64,000 nt of DNA from Rheinheimera sp. D18 (GCF_004345025.1 NZ_CP037745.1:1426001-1490000); one strand, 5' to 3'; shown: positions 12,143 through 25,217, counted from the first letter of the stretch. A program made the numbers and translations. Notes: generated by a model not told the origin, from the letters alone.

Positions 12143-13255
12143 TTATCTACCAAGATAGTGTTCCCAATCTTTGTAAACCGGTTGTATTCCTTGGTTTTTC
12201 AACGCCTCAGCTACCTGAACCACCGTTCGGTCATCATCGATACTAAATTGTTCAAGGCTATCTGGTGCAACACTATAACCACCTGGCTGGGTTTTTGAGC
12301 CGGCACTAATGCTGGTAATTGCTAACGGAATAACGTGCTGACGGAATACCGCAGATTCACGAGTTGATAGGCTTATTTCTAACTCGGGTGAGAACAAGCG
12401 AAACGCGCAGATAAGTTGTACTAACTCTTTGTCACTGATGGCTAAAGGCGTTTCAATACCACCACTACAAGGGCGTATTCTGGGCACAGATAAGCTATAA
12501 CGACTTTGCCAGTATTGGTGTTGTAAGTATTGTAAATGTTGAGCTAACAATATTGCATCGGTTCGCCAGTCGGACAAGCCTAATAAAATACCTATACCTA
12601 TTTTATCTATACCAGCATTACCAATCCGATCGGGTGTGTTTAATCGCCATGCAATGTCAGTTTTGTTGCCTCTTAAATGATGGCTTTGGTATGCGCTTTG
12701 GTTATAGGTTTCTTGATATACCATGACAGCGTCTACGCCTAAATATTTTAATTCAGAGTATTCGTCAGTACTTAAAGGTTGAACCTCAAGTTGTACTGTA
12801 CTGAAGTAGCGCCGAATTAGCGGTAAAACATTGCGGAAATACGCGATACCTACCTTGTTTTCATGTTCGCCGGTAACAATAAGTACCTGCTCAATACCCA
12901 TAGCCTTAATGGCTTGGCATTCTTGTTCTATTTCAGCAAGATTGAGTGTACGTCTTTTTACTTTTTGGCTAAGCGAAAAACCACAATAAGTACATTCGTT
13001 AGCACAGAGGTTGGATAAATACAGTGGTGCATATAGTTGCACTGTTGCGCCAAAGCGCTGACGAGTAACTTGTTGCGCTTTGCTTGCCAGTTGCGGTAAA
13101 AACGCGGCGGCTGCGGGCGATAGCAGCGCTTGTAAATCAACAAGAGTTAAACGTTGTTTGCTTATAACCGCTTGTATATCTGCGGCACTAAATGCTCGGC
13201 TTTGCAGTTGTAAACTTTGCCAGTCTATTGTTTGCCATTTATGGTAAAAGCTCAT
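12143..13255 (-). CDS. thiH: 2-iminoacetate synthase (tyrosine lyase)
   Basis: A radical SAM enzyme that cleaves tyrosine to dehydroglycine (2-iminoacetate) and p-cresol, supplying the glycine-derived part of the thiamine thiazole to ThiG. The cluster motif CANECTYC (Cys84, Cys88, Cys91) follows the CxxxCxxC rule. The length of 370 residues is normal. It is the last gene of the thi operon; its ATG overlaps the thiG stop by four bases, suggesting translational coupling. Use of ThiH rather than glycine oxidase ThiO fits an organism able to make thiazole with low oxygen. Confidence 0.96.
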   Translation of the reverse strand: MSFYHKWQTIDWQSLQLQSRAFSAADIQAVISKQRLTLVDLQALLSPAAAAFLPQLASKAQQVTRQRFGATVQLYAPLYLSNLCANECTYCGFSLSQKVKRRTLNLAEIEQECQAIKAMGIEQVLIVTGEHENKVGIAYFRNVLPLIRRYFSTVQLEVQPLSTDEYSELKYLGVDAVMVYQETYNQSAYQSHHLRGNKTDIAWRLNTPDRIGNAGIDKIGIGILLGLSDWRTDAILLAQHLQYLQHQYWQSRYSLSVPRIRPCSGGIETPLAISDKELVQLICAFRLFSPELEISLSTRESAVFRQHVIPLAITSISAGSKTQPGGYSVAPDSLEQFSIDDDRTVVQVAEALKNQGIQPVYKDWEHYLGR

Positions 13256-14019
13256 AGTTGATCCAAAAAGGCAGTTAATGGGCTCGTTGCCATTGCATGT
13301 TGATATGGGGTGGCGATGCCCGCTTGGTAGGCGGCAGAACCAGCCATGCAGGCCAGTCGAAACGCGTTGGCCATAGTAACAGGGTCATTACTGCAAGCTA
13401 TAGCTGTATTCACCAGAACGGCTGACGCGCCAAGTTCCAATGCATTTGCGGCATGAGATGGTGCGCCAATGCCGGCATCAATGATGACCGGTATAGCGGC
13501 TTGCTGAATAATAATTTCTAGCATGGCACGAGTTTGTAAACCTTGGTTTGAGCCAATAGCGGCACCTAGTGGCATAACTGCGGCGCAGCCCGCGTCTTCC
13601 AGATGTTTACATAACACAGGATCAGCACTGCAGTAGGGTAGAACAATAAAACCTTGTTTCACTAATTCTTTAGCGGCAATTAGGGTTTCAATCGGGTCTG
13701 GCATCAAATAGCGTGGATCTGGGTGTATTTCTAGTTTTAACCAGTTAGTGTCTAAGGCATCGCGAGCCAGCTGGGCGGCCAATATGGCTTCTTTTGCATT
13801 TTTTGCACCAGAGGTATTAGGTAATAGCTGTACCCCTAACTCGCGTAGTGGCGTGAGTAAATCATCGTGTTTAAGCGCGAGGTTAAGTCGTTTCATTGCT
13901 AAGGTAACGAGTTGGCAACCACTTGCTGCAACGGCTTGTTGCATTAATTGGCTACTAGAAAACTTACCGCTACCAAGTAACAAGCGGCTGTCGAAAGTTT
14001 TATCGGCAATACATAACAT
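13252..14019 (-). CDS. thiG: thiazole synthase
   Basis: Condenses 1-deoxy-D-xylulose 5-phosphate, dehydroglycine and ThiS thiocarboxylate into the thiazole phosphate moiety of thiamine. It has a TIM-barrel with the Schiff-base Lys95 in WLKLEIHPD, the VLPYCSADP strand and the phosphate loop [12 protein letters not shown]. It is 255 residues, the usual length. It sits between thiS (2-base gap) and thiH (4-base overlap), as its partnership with both proteins would predict. Confidence 0.96.
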   Translation of the reverse strand: MLCIADKTFDSRLLLGSGKFSSSQLMQQAVAASGCQLVTLAMKRLNLALKHDDLLTPLRELGVQLLPNTSGAKNAKEAILAAQLARDALDTNWLKLEIHPDPRYLMPDPIETLIAAKELVKQGFIVLPYCSADPVLCKHLEDAGCAAVMPLGAAIGSNQGLQTRAMLEIIIQQAAIPVIIDAGIGAPSHAANALELGASAVLVNTAIACSNDPVTMANAFRLACMAGSAAYQAGIATPYQHAMATSPLTAFLDQL

Positions 14020-14021
14020 GG

Positions 14022-14205
14022 TTAACCTCCGGTAACTAGTTGAAATAGCTGTAGCGCATCATTTTGCTGCAGCTGGTGCGCTGGCCATAAGCGTTTAGCT
14101 AATACTGTATTATTAATCGCTATGGCTAAGCCTACTTCAGAGATATCTTGTGCATTGAGTAGCTGCTGTACTGTTATACTTTCAGCTACCGTTAGTTCGG
14201 TCGTG

Positions 14206-14222
<17 letters not shown>
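14022..14222 (-). CDS. thiS: sulfur carrier protein ThiS
   Basis: A small ubiquitin-like protein that carries sulfur as a C-terminal thiocarboxylate to ThiG. It is 66 residues from ATG 14222 and ends in the obligatory Gly-Gly (LFQLVTGG). An upstream in-frame ATG at 14240 would add six residues but lacks a ribosome site. The chosen start lies inside the end of thiDE, overlapping by 17 bases. The adenylating enzyme ThiF that activates ThiS is not encoded in this cluster. Confidence 0.92.
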
Positions 14223-17546
<3,324 letters not shown>

Positions 17547-17610
17547 TGGGCGGCGCAATAGAATAAACATAACTTATCAATACAGATAGATGTTACGTAA
17601 TATAATGCGT

Positions 17611-17706
17611 TTCCCTTGTTTCCCTTCGCAGGTATTAGCCTGATCAGGTTCAACGGATCCCGTTTTCACGGTCTCAGCCTGCTATAAATAGCTAGGCACT
17701 CCGACA
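17611..17706 (-). promoter_or_regulatory. TPP riboswitch (THI element)
   Basis: On the minus strand the conserved aptamer is clear: GTCGGAGTGCC, GGCTGAGA, GATCCGTTGAACCTGATC, AGGCTAATACCTGCG and GGGAAACAAG. CTTGT at the 5' end pairs with ACAAG at the 3' end as P1. It lies about 105 bases upstream of thiC. Thiamine pyrophosphate binding should lower expression of the whole thi operon. Confidence 0.95.
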
Positions 17707-17859
17707 AGTAGTGCTGGATTATAGTGATAAGTAATGAAAAAGCAAAGATTGTGAAATAATTAAGAATACTAGACTCATCGGAGTTGCTGAAAATTTGCTA
17801 GTGCCATATCGTGCTATAGACAGGTTAACCTGTGGAATAATAACAATAAGGGAAAACTC

Positions 17860-18102
17860 ATGAGAGATGTATTATTTTTCGATTCAATGTTAACACCAAA
17901 AATTATTACTTTTGTTTATTGGCTGATGCTAATTGGTGTTGTAATTAGTGGATTAGGGGCCATGTTTACCGCATATGGTAGTTTTTGGTCTGGTTTAGGT
18001 ATTTTAGTGTTTGGTAGTATTGGTGTCAGAATTTGGTGTGAGTTACTTATCGTGTTATTTAAAATTCACGATAATTTAAGAAAATTAGCCGACAAAGAGT
18101 AA
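17860..18102 (+). CDS. DUF4282 family small membrane protein
   Basis: An 80-residue protein with two hydrophobic segments (~14-36 and ~40-66) and a charged C-terminus KIHDNLRKLADKE, matching the DUF4282 family. The function is unknown. The ribosome site AAGGG precedes ATG 17860. It is monocistronic, between the thi riboswitch (divergent) and a strong terminator. Confidence 0.75.
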   Translation: MRDVLFFDSMLTPKIITFVYWLMLIGVVISGLGAMFTAYGSFWSGLGILVFGSIGVRIWCELLIVLFKIHDNLRKLADKE

Positions 18103-18108
18103 AAACAG

Positions 18109-18134
18109 ACACCGGTGTAAGCCGGTGTTTTTTT
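18109..18134 (+). terminator. terminator after the DUF4282 gene
   Basis: ACACCGG-TGTAAG-CCGGTGT followed by a run of T, just after the stop codon and before the convergent exonuclease I gene. Confidence 0.88.
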
Positions 18135-18136
18135 AG

Positions 18137-19570
18137 TTATAAATTCTCAGCATATAAATATAATGCTTTTAATATTGCTGTTTTTTTCTCATCACTGGCA
18201 TGTTCATGCGCGAGGTTCTCTAACAATAAACCGAATTCTTCAAAGGTTAAGTTAGGCTTATCTAAGCCGTGCATTAGCTTATCGGTACGATAGCGCTGCC
18301 ACTTTTGTTGCTCGCTGTCGGTTAAGCTGGCCGGGTAGTTGCGAGCACGATACAAAAACAGTAGGTTATTTAAGCGATCATCAGCGAAAGTGGGTGCAGA
18401 GCTACCTAGGTGCTCTGGTGGCAACTCATGTAATTGCTGCATTTTTTGCTTATCGGCGTTGCTAATAAAGCCGCTGTACAGCTGATAATCTGGGTTAGAC
18501 TCGGCAGGGTATTCGTCTAACTGCTGATACAGCTCTATCACTTTGTTTTGAATAATAGGGTGCTGACGCAGCCAGTCTAAATGGTCTAAACACTGCGCGC
18601 GATTAATACCTAATTCTGTTGCGCGTTGCTCGCTTAATGTTTTTGCGGGTGCCAGCACGGGGCATTTATTTAAATGAATAAGCTTTAGGCCTAAACGCTG
18701 TTCGCCTTGGGCTAAGTCAGCAGTTTTGGTATAAAGTTTTTGTTGCAAGGTGGCAACATCATCATTAAGTAACGGTGTTGGATCGGCCTGCAAATTATAA
18801 CAAATTATGGCGTTTTTATTAGTTGGATGAAACGCTAACGGTGCTATCCAGCTAACACAACCAGAACTGGCCGGAAACTTAGACGAAACATGCACCAGTG
18901 GCACCATGCTAGCAACATCAATTAACTCAGCTGCGTTTTGCTTTTTACGTAAGTTAAATAGGTAGTGAAATAGCTTGGGTTGTTTATCTTTAATCAGTTT
19001 TGCTATGGCGATAGTAGCGTAAACGTCGGATAGCGCATCGTGCGCTTTTTCGTGCGCTAAGCCATTGGCGCGAGTGAGCTCTTCCAGTTTAAAACTAGGG
19101 CTGCCATCTTCACGCTGCGGCCACACAATACCCTCTGGCCGCAATGCATAACAGGCGCGAACCGTATCGATAAGATCCCAGCGGCTGTTACCTTGCTGCC
19201 ATTCTCGGCCATAAGGCTCATAAAAGTTGCGAAATAAGCTGTGGCGCGTTACTTCATCATCAAAACGTAAATTGTTATAACCCACCACGCAGGTATTAGG
19301 TGTGCTAAAGCGGCTTAAAATACGTTGCATAAACTCGGTTTCAATTAAACCTTTTTTATTGCAAAGTTGCGGTGTTAGGCCGGTAATTAATGCCGCTTGT
19401 GGGTGAGGTAAATAGTCATTCGCTAATTGGCAGTACCATACGTCAGGCTCACTAATAATATTTAAATCTAAATCGGTACGGATACCTGCGAACTGTGCGG
19501 GGCGGTCGCGTTTAGGATCAGCACCCCAAGTTTCGTAATCATGAAAATAAAAGCTGGCAAGTTCGGTCAT
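18137..19570 (-). CDS. sbcB: exodeoxyribonuclease I
   Basis: A 3'-5' single-strand DNA exonuclease used in mismatch repair and recombination; it binds SSB. The DnaQ-like domain opens with FYFHDYETWGAD (catalytic Asp11 and Glu13), followed by FVVGYNNLRFDDE-type and HDALSDVYAT exonuclease motifs and a C-terminal extension. From ATG 19570 it is 477 residues, close to E. coli ExoI. The frame is open 216 bases further upstream into the LysR gene, but that extension is not family-like. The start is 133 bases from the LysR stop, so the genes may be separately transcribed. Confidence 0.95.
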   Translation of the reverse strand: MTELASFYFHDYETWGADPKRDRPAQFAGIRTDLDLNIISEPDVWYCQLANDYLPHPQAALITGLTPQLCNKKGLIETEFMQRILSRFSTPNTCVVGYNNLRFDDEVTRHSLFRNFYEPYGREWQQGNSRWDLIDTVRACYALRPEGIVWPQREDGSPSFKLEELTRANGLAHEKAHDALSDVYATIAIAKLIKDKQPKLFHYLFNLRKKQNAAELIDVASMVPLVHVSSKFPASSGCVSWIAPLAFHPTNKNAIICYNLQADPTPLLNDDVATLQQKLYTKTADLAQGEQRLGLKLIHLNKCPVLAPAKTLSEQRATELGINRAQCLDHLDWLRQHPIIQNKVIELYQQLDEYPAESNPDYQLYSGFISNADKQKMQQLHELPPEHLGSSAPTFADDRLNNLLFLYRARNYPASLTDSEQQKWQRYRTDKLMHGLDKPNLTFEEFGLLLENLAHEHASDEKKTAILKALYLYAENL

Positions 19571-19703
19571 AGTATTTTGATCATCGTCTAAAAATGTCAG
19601 AGATATAATATTAATAACAGTGTTGTAGCCAGTGTAGCAGCAACTGATTGTACTCTCACGGTTTTTGCCATAAGCCAGCAGTAAAATGTAAATTATTATA
19701 TAG

Positions 19704-20537
19704 CTATGCCGTGGCCTGACACAGTTGCAGCAATACACTAAGTGGTGCTGACGTATGATTTTTATTATAGGCAAGGCCAAGTTCACGTTTTAACTTCTGC
19801 AAGTTTACGGGTCTTAATATAAGGTCTTGTCGTTGCAATAAAGAATCAAGGTTAGGCACTAAAGCGCAACCTACACCGGCTGAAACCAAGCCAAGTGCAT
19901 ACTCAATAGTTTGAATATCGGCGCGTAAATCGGGCTTTATACCGCGGCGAATTAGCTCAGGGTATAAGGTGTTCCATGCATCACAAGGTGTGCGCTTAAT
20001 TAGTGGTAGTTGCTCAAAGTCGTCGAGTTGTATTTCTTGCTGTAAGCTTAGCGCCGAGCCTAAAGGAATGGCTAATAAATAGCTGTCGTGCCAAATCGGT
20101 TGAAATGCTTCACCGGCTTTTAATAACTGCGGCGTAATAATGCGCGCATCACAGCTATCTGTAGGTTCAACCAAATGTAGCTCCAATCCAGGTACCGCGT
20201 TACTGAATTCACGCAGTAGCTGGCTCATTCGCTCGACACCTAAAGCTCGTATTAACCCCAAACGAAACTTTACGCGTGCAACCGGTTGCACAAAAGACGC
20301 TTTTAACGATTGCAGTTGGCTGAGTAAGCGCCCGGCATGGCCGTACAGCTTTTCGCCATCCTCCGTTGGAGTTACCCCTTTTGATAGGCGAATAAATAGC
20401 GTAACACCCAGTTCTTGTTCTAAGTGACGCAGTGCCGCAGACAAAGAGGGTTGCGCGACACAGCAATGCCGCGCTGCTGCGCTGATGCTGCCTTGCTCAT
20501 ACACTGCAACAAAGTAACCGAGTTGGCGTATGTCCAT
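19704..20537 (-). CDS. LysR-family transcriptional regulator
   Basis: The N-terminal winged helix-turn-helix (residues 1-60: MDIRQLGYFVAVYEQGSISAAA, QPSLSAALRHLEQELG, LFIR) is followed by a LysR effector domain (~90-277). Slightly shorter than most family members. It is divergent from glutaryl-CoA dehydrogenase with a 109-base shared intergenic region, the classic arrangement for a LysR regulator of its neighbour. By analogy it may respond to glutarate or a related acyl intermediate; this is inference. Confidence 0.9.
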   Translation of the reverse strand: MDIRQLGYFVAVYEQGSISAAARHCCVAQPSLSAALRHLEQELGVTLFIRLSKGVTPTEDGEKLYGHAGRLLSQLQSLKASFVQPVARVKFRLGLIRALGVERMSQLLREFSNAVPGLELHLVEPTDSCDARIITPQLLKAGEAFQPIWHDSYLLAIPLGSALSLQQEIQLDDFEQLPLIKRTPCDAWNTLYPELIRRGIKPDLRADIQTIEYALGLVSAGVGCALVPNLDSLLQRQDLILRPVNLQKLKRELGLAYNKNHTSAPLSVLLQLCQATA

Positions 20538-20646
20538 AGTTAAAAACTATACCTGATACAGGATTATTATATTTTAACTGTACATTAAAGCAGGCTAATG
20601 TGGTAATAATAAAAATTACTTTACTGGTTTTATTAAGGAATTTGCT

Positions 20647-21825
20647 ATGACACGTGCACATTTTGATTGGCAGGACCCATTTGCGTTTTCGAGCATGCTT
20701 ACTGAAGAAGAACGAATGATCCGCGATAGCGCGCATCAATATTGTCAGGATAAACTGATGCCGCGCGTGTTGATGGCTAACCGTGAAGAGCATTTTCACC
20801 GTGAAATTATGAGTGAACTGGGTGAACTTGGCTTACTCGGTGCCACCTTGCCAGAAAAATATGGCTGCTCAAACGTAAACTACGTTTGTTATGGCTTAGT
20901 GGCGCGTGAAGTAGAGCGCGTTGACAGCGGTTATCGCAGCGCGATGAGCGTGCAATCATCACTGGTTATGCATCCAATTTATGAATACGGTAGTGAAGCA
21001 CAGCGGATGAAATATTTGCCTAAGTTAGCTACCGGAGAGTGGGTAGGTTGTTTTGGCTTAACTGAACCTGATGCGGGTTCAGATCCTGCCGGTATGCGCA
21101 CTACGGCAAAGAAAGTTGCCGGTGGTTATATATTAAATGGCAGCAAAATGTGGATCACAAATTCACCGATTGCTGACGTATTTGTGGTTTGGGCCAAGCT
21201 AGATGGCGATATTCGTGGTTTTATACTTGATAAGGGTATGAAAGGGCTGTCGGCACCAAAAATTGAAGGTAAGTTTTCACTACGTGCATCTATTACCGGT
21301 GAAATTGTGATGGATAACGTTGAAGTAACTGAAGAGGCGTTATTGCCAAATGTCAGCGGTTTAAAAGGCCCATTTGGTTGCTTAAACAAGGCTCGTTATG
21401 GCATTGCTTGGGGCGCACTGGGTGCTGCGGAGTTTTGCTGGCACGCTGCGCGTCAGTATACGTTAGACCGTCATCAGTTTGGTAAACCGCTTGCAGCTAC
21501 GCAATTAGTACAGAAAAAACTGGCTGATATGCAAACCGATATTAGCATTGGTTTATTGGCCTGTTTGCAGGCTGGGCGTTTGATGGACCAAAATATGCTA
21601 CCACCAGAAACAATATCGCTAATAAAACGTAATTCTTGCGGCAAAGCTTTAGATATTGCGCGCATTGCCCGTGATATGCATGGTGGTAATGGTATTGCTG
21701 ATGAATTTCATGTGATTCGCCACGTGATGAATTTAGAAGCGGTTAATACCTATGAAGGCACGCATGATATTCACGCGCTAATTTTAGGCCGTGCACAAAC
21801 CGGTTTACAGGCATTTGGCGGTTAA
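20647..21825 (+). CDS. gcdH: glutaryl-CoA dehydrogenase
   Basis: A flavoprotein acyl-CoA dehydrogenase that oxidises and decarboxylates glutaryl-CoA to crotonyl-CoA in lysine, tryptophan or glutarate catabolism. It is 392 residues. The catalytic Glu370 lies in [17 protein letters not shown], a signature that separates glutaryl-CoA dehydrogenase from other family members. FAD/substrate motifs [13 protein letters not shown] and KMWITNS are present. The SD AAGGAA precedes ATG 20647. It is first of three plus-strand genes (35 bases to the E1 gene) and divergent from the LysR regulator. Confidence 0.93.
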   Translation: MTRAHFDWQDPFAFSSMLTEEERMIRDSAHQYCQDKLMPRVLMANREEHFHREIMSELGELGLLGATLPEKYGCSNVNYVCYGLVAREVERVDSGYRSAMSVQSSLVMHPIYEYGSEAQRMKYLPKLATGEWVGCFGLTEPDAGSDPAGMRTTAKKVAGGYILNGSKMWITNSPIADVFVVWAKLDGDIRGFILDKGMKGLSAPKIEGKFSLRASITGEIVMDNVEVTEEALLPNVSGLKGPFGCLNKARYGIAWGALGAAEFCWHAARQYTLDRHQFGKPLAATQLVQKKLADMQTDISIGLLACLQAGRLMDQNMLPPETISLIKRNSCGKALDIARIARDMHGGNGIADEFHVIRHVMNLEAVNTYEGTHDIHALILGRAQTGLQAFGG

Positions 21826-21860
21826 TAGCTTAGTCTAATACGTATAGTGGAGTTCGCGTT

Positions 21861-24071
21861 ATGTCAGAGGCAGTGCATCCCTGGGTTAATGAGTTTCGGC
21901 AACGTTTAAGCGACGGTAAGTTTCCGCAATATAGCTCAAGTTACGAGATTGAATACAGTACCTTGTATCAGTTATGGCATAGCCAGCTGTGTAGCCGGTT
22001 ACTGGATTTACAGTCTCGTTTACTACAAGCCAAAGGTCAGAGTTTTTATACCATTGGTAGTGCCGGACATGAAAGTAACGCCGCTATTGCCGCGGCGCTA
22101 AGAGTGACTGATCCGGCGTTTTTACACTATCGCAGTGGCGCGTTTTTTATTGAACGCAGTAAACAACACCCCGGTAGCACACCGCTGTATGACATGATGT
22201 TATCGTTTTGCGCCAGCAGTGATGACCCCATATCAGGCGGGCGACATAAAGTATTAGGCAGCTTAGCGTTAAATATTCCACCACAAACCAGTACCATTGC
22301 CTCACAGTTACCTAAAGCTGTAGGCACTGCCTTTGCTATCGATCTAAGCAAGCGTTTAGCTCTTAAAGGCCAATGGCCGCATGATGCCATCGCCGTGTGT
22401 AGCTTTGGTGATGCATCGGCCAACCACTCCACAGCGCAGGGTGCAATTAACTCAACCAGTTGGGTCGCGTATCAGCAAGTACCTATGCCAATACTCTTTG
22501 TTTGTGAAGATAACGGCCTGGGTATCTCAACCCCAACCCCCAACGGCTGGATAGAACAAAATTTGGCGGATAGACCGGCAATAAAGTATTTTGCTGCCGA
22601 CAGTCGTGATAGTGCCCAAACTTACGCTATTGCTAAGCGCGCAGCAGATTACGTGCGCACGAAACGTAAGCCAGCAATATTGCATTTATCTACGGTACGC
22701 TTATTTGGTCATGCCGGTGCTGATACTGAAGTAGCGTATCGCACTAAAGCACAAATAGAAGCCGAATTAGCGCAAGACCCTTTACTTACTTGCACTGCAG
22801 CTTTACTTGCAACGGGTGAAGTAAATGCAGAGCAATTACTACAGCAACTTAACGCACTACAACAACAAATTGCACGAGTAGCCGCCACGGCAAGTGCTAA
22901 GCCTAAGCTGGTTACTGCAGAGCAGGTGATGGCGTCTATTGCACCAGAGCGGCCATATTTAGCCCAACCAGCATTGCTAACCACTGACGCAAGGCAGAAG
23001 TTGTTTGCTTTTGATCAGCACAACATGGGTAAAAAACAGCATCTGGCTAAACTGTTAAACTGGGCATTACATGATGTGTTAGCGCAGTATAATAATACCG
23101 TAGTGTTTGGTGAAGACGTAGCGAAAAAGGGCGGCGTTTACGGCGTAACCCAGCATTTAGTCCACGAGTTTGGCAGTAACCGCGTTATAAATACCTTGCT
23201 AGATGAGCAAAGTATTTTGGGAATGGCCATTGGCCTAGCCCAACAAGGTTTTATTGCCATACCGGAAATTCAGTTTTTAGCTTATGTGCATAATGCGGAA
23301 GACCAAATACGGGGTGAGGCGGCAACTTTGCCGTTTTTCTCTAATGGCAAATATCATAATGCCATGGTCATTCGTATTGCTGGCTTAGCCTATCAGCGGG
23401 GCTTTGGTGGGCACTTTCATAATGATAACTCCTTTGCCGTGTTTCGTGATATTCCAGGTGTCATCCTGTTTTGTCCGTCTAATGGCGCCGATGCTGCTTT
23501 GCTCATGCGCCAAGCCGTGCAGTTAGCCCATGAGCAAAAACGCTTGGTTATTTTTCTTGAGCCAATAGCGCTTTATATGACCCGTGATTTACACAGTGCT
23601 GGTGATGGCCTGTGGTTGTCCGATTACCCAACACCCGATACGCCGTTGCCACAACTGGGTGAACCAGCCTGCTTTGGCGATGGTGAAGAGTTAGCCATTA
23701 TTAGCTACGGCAATGGATATTTTCTTAGCCGACAGGCGGAAAAAGAGTTAACAGAGCAAGGTTATAAGTTACGCGTACTTGATTTGCGCACCTTGGTACC
23801 ATTACATACTGACTTGATAATTAAAGCATTAGGTAATTGTCGTAAGGTATTAATTGTTGATGAGTGTCGCCGCCGTGGGTCGTTAAGTGAAGAGCTATTT
23901 ACCGCACTACATGAAGCTAAACCTACGTGTTTTCATATAAGCCGCTTGTGCGCCCAAGACAGTTTTATTCCTTTAGGTAGCGCAGCCTACGCAGTGTTGC
24001 CATCTAAGCAACAAATTATTGAACAGGCGCTACAGTTATTAACCGCTGGCAAGCAGGAGGCAAAACCATGA
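21861..24071 (+). CDS. fused E1 alpha-beta 2-oxoacid dehydrogenase, orphan
   Basis: A 736-residue fusion of the alpha (residues ~1-350) and beta (~385-736) subunits of a branched-chain/pyruvate-type E1. The alpha half has the TPP-binding region, but its usual GDG/GEG reads GDA (CSFGDASANH), followed about 30 residues on by VCEDNGLGIS. The beta half has VVFGEDVAKKGGVYGVT, LLDEQSILGMAIGLA and PEIQFLAY. Such enzymes decarboxylate a 2-oxoacid and acylate a lipoyl E2, yet no E2 or E3 gene is nearby. It follows gcdH by 35 bases and overlaps the next gene by four. The substrate is unknown; a 2-oxoacid feeding glutaryl-CoA metabolism is a guess. Confidence 0.85.
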   Translation: MSEAVHPWVNEFRQRLSDGKFPQYSSSYEIEYSTLYQLWHSQLCSRLLDLQSRLLQAKGQSFYTIGSAGHESNAAIAAALRVTDPAFLHYRSGAFFIERSKQHPGSTPLYDMMLSFCASSDDPISGGRHKVLGSLALNIPPQTSTIASQLPKAVGTAFAIDLSKRLALKGQWPHDAIAVCSFGDASANHSTAQGAINSTSWVAYQQVPMPILFVCEDNGLGISTPTPNGWIEQNLADRPAIKYFAADSRDSAQTYAIAKRAADYVRTKRKPAILHLSTVRLFGHAGADTEVAYRTKAQIEAELAQDPLLTCTAALLATGEVNAEQLLQQLNALQQQIARVAATASAKPKLVTAEQVMASIAPERPYLAQPALLTTDARQKLFAFDQHNMGKKQHLAKLLNWALHDVLAQYNNTVVFGEDVAKKGGVYGVTQHLVHEFGSNRVINTLLDEQSILGMAIGLAQQGFIAIPEIQFLAYVHNAEDQIRGEAATLPFFSNGKYHNAMVIRIAGLAYQRGFGGHFHNDNSFAVFRDIPGVILFCPSNGADAALLMRQAVQLAHEQKRLVIFLEPIALYMTRDLHSAGDGLWLSDYPTPDTPLPQLGEPACFGDGEELAIISYGNGYFLSRQAEKELTEQGYKLRVLDLRTLVPLHTDLIIKALGNCRKVLIVDECRRRGSLSEELFTALHEAKPTCFHISRLCAQDSFIPLGSAAYAVLPSKQQIIEQALQLLTAGKQEAKP

Positions 24072-25087
24072 AAAAAACCGCACTAGTGGTTTGCCCCGGG
24101 CGTGGCACTTATAACAAACCTGAGCTGGGTTATATTACGCAGCATCTAACCGATAATGCTCTGTTACAGCAGTTTGACAGCGTTAGACAGGAACGAAATT
24201 TAACAACCATTTCTGAGCTGGATCAACTGCCAGTATTTAACCGTAGTCAGCATTTAAAAGCCGATAACGCCGCCGGCTTAATTTTTGCGGCTGGCGTTAG
24301 TGATTACCAAAGTATTAATAGCGAACAATTTGATGTTGTGGCCGTTACCGGTAACTCTATGGGGTGGTACACCGCACTGGGCTGTGCTGGCGTGCTGGCG
24401 CCCGATACCGGCATGCAATTAGTTATTGATATGGCACAGCTAACAGCAGGTGGTGCCGGTGCCCAGTTTATTTATCCGGTAATTGATGAGAACTGGCAGC
24501 CCGACCCGCAACGAATTGCCTTGGTGCAGCAGCAATTAGCTTTGCATCGAGACGAGCTGTATATGTCGATTGTTTACGGCGGCTATGCCGTGTTAGCTGG
24601 CACTGAAACAGCAGTTAAATCAGCAATCGCGGCATTACCACCTTGTGATGATCGTTTCCCGCTATTATTGCCAGGGCATGCTGGTTTTCATACCCGTTTA
24701 ATGCAAAGTGCGTCAGATAAGGCATTAAACTTATGGCCAGCGCAGCAATTTAGCCAGCCAAAGTTACCGTTAATTGATGGTAAAGGCCACATTTGGCCTG
24801 CGCTGGGCTCTAGCTTAAGCGCACTGCAGCACTACACCTTGCAGCATCAAGTCTGTCAGACGTATGATTTTTCATTAGCGTTACAAACCGCCGTAAAAGA
24901 GTTTGCGCCAGAGCATATTATTTTACTGGGCCCAGGTGGTGCATTAGGTGGTGCGGTAGCGCAAAGCCTAATTCAAATTAACTGGCAGGGTATAGGCTCA
25001 AAGCAAGACTTTGTTGCAGCGCAGCAAGCTGGGCTACCTTATATTCTTAGTATGGGGCTGCCAGAGCAACGTGTGCATTGTGTCTAA
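24068..25087 (+). CDS. FabD-like acyltransferase, probably not malonyl-specific
   Basis: A 339-residue protein with the alpha/beta acyltransferase fold of malonyl-CoA:ACP transacylase. The nucleophile Ser97 sits in TGNSMGWYTALGCAGVL (GNSMG in place of GHSLG), and a histidine in GFHTRLM (His208) fits the catalytic His. The residue aligned to the malonate-binding Arg117 of E. coli FabD is Met122, so a malonyl substrate is doubtful. The N-terminal oxyanion loop is PGRGTY rather than PGQGSQ. A strong SD AGGAGG precedes the ATG, which overlaps the E1 stop (ATGA). It probably acts with the E1 protein. Confidence 0.8.
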   Translation: MKKTALVVCPGRGTYNKPELGYITQHLTDNALLQQFDSVRQERNLTTISELDQLPVFNRSQHLKADNAAGLIFAAGVSDYQSINSEQFDVVAVTGNSMGWYTALGCAGVLAPDTGMQLVIDMAQLTAGGAGAQFIYPVIDENWQPDPQRIALVQQQLALHRDELYMSIVYGGYAVLAGTETAVKSAIAALPPCDDRFPLLLPGHAGFHTRLMQSASDKALNLWPAQQFSQPKLPLIDGKGHIWPALGSSLSALQHYTLQHQVCQTYDFSLALQTAVKEFAPEHIILLGPGGALGGAVAQSLIQINWQGIGSKQDFVAAQQAGLPYILSMGLPEQRVHCV

Positions 25088-25110
25088 CTAATGCATAGCT
25101 CGTTGTCGAA

Positions 25111-25147
25111 AAACGCCACGTATATCACGTGGCGTTTCACTTTTTCG
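25111..25147 (+). terminator. terminator of the gcdH operon
   Basis: An 11-bp perfect stem AAACGCCACGT/ACGTGGCGTTT with a 5-base loop, followed by CACTTTTT, 24 bases after the FabD-like gene. Confidence 0.88.
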
Positions 25148-25217
25148 AACAGTCGATTGTTGTGATTTATTCTGAAATAACGTACAACTAGGTAAGATAA
25201 CGACAAGGAATAAAACA

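Noticed and set aside
12110-12298. A 62-codon plus-strand frame
   Set aside because: It is antisense to thiH and without a ribosome site.
19571-19786. N-terminal extension of exonuclease I
   Set aside because: It runs into the LysR gene and does not resemble ExoI; MTELASFYFHDYETWG is the true start.
20497-20799. A 100-codon minus-strand frame over the LysR-gcdH gap
   Set aside because: It overlaps the start of both divergent genes and has no family features.
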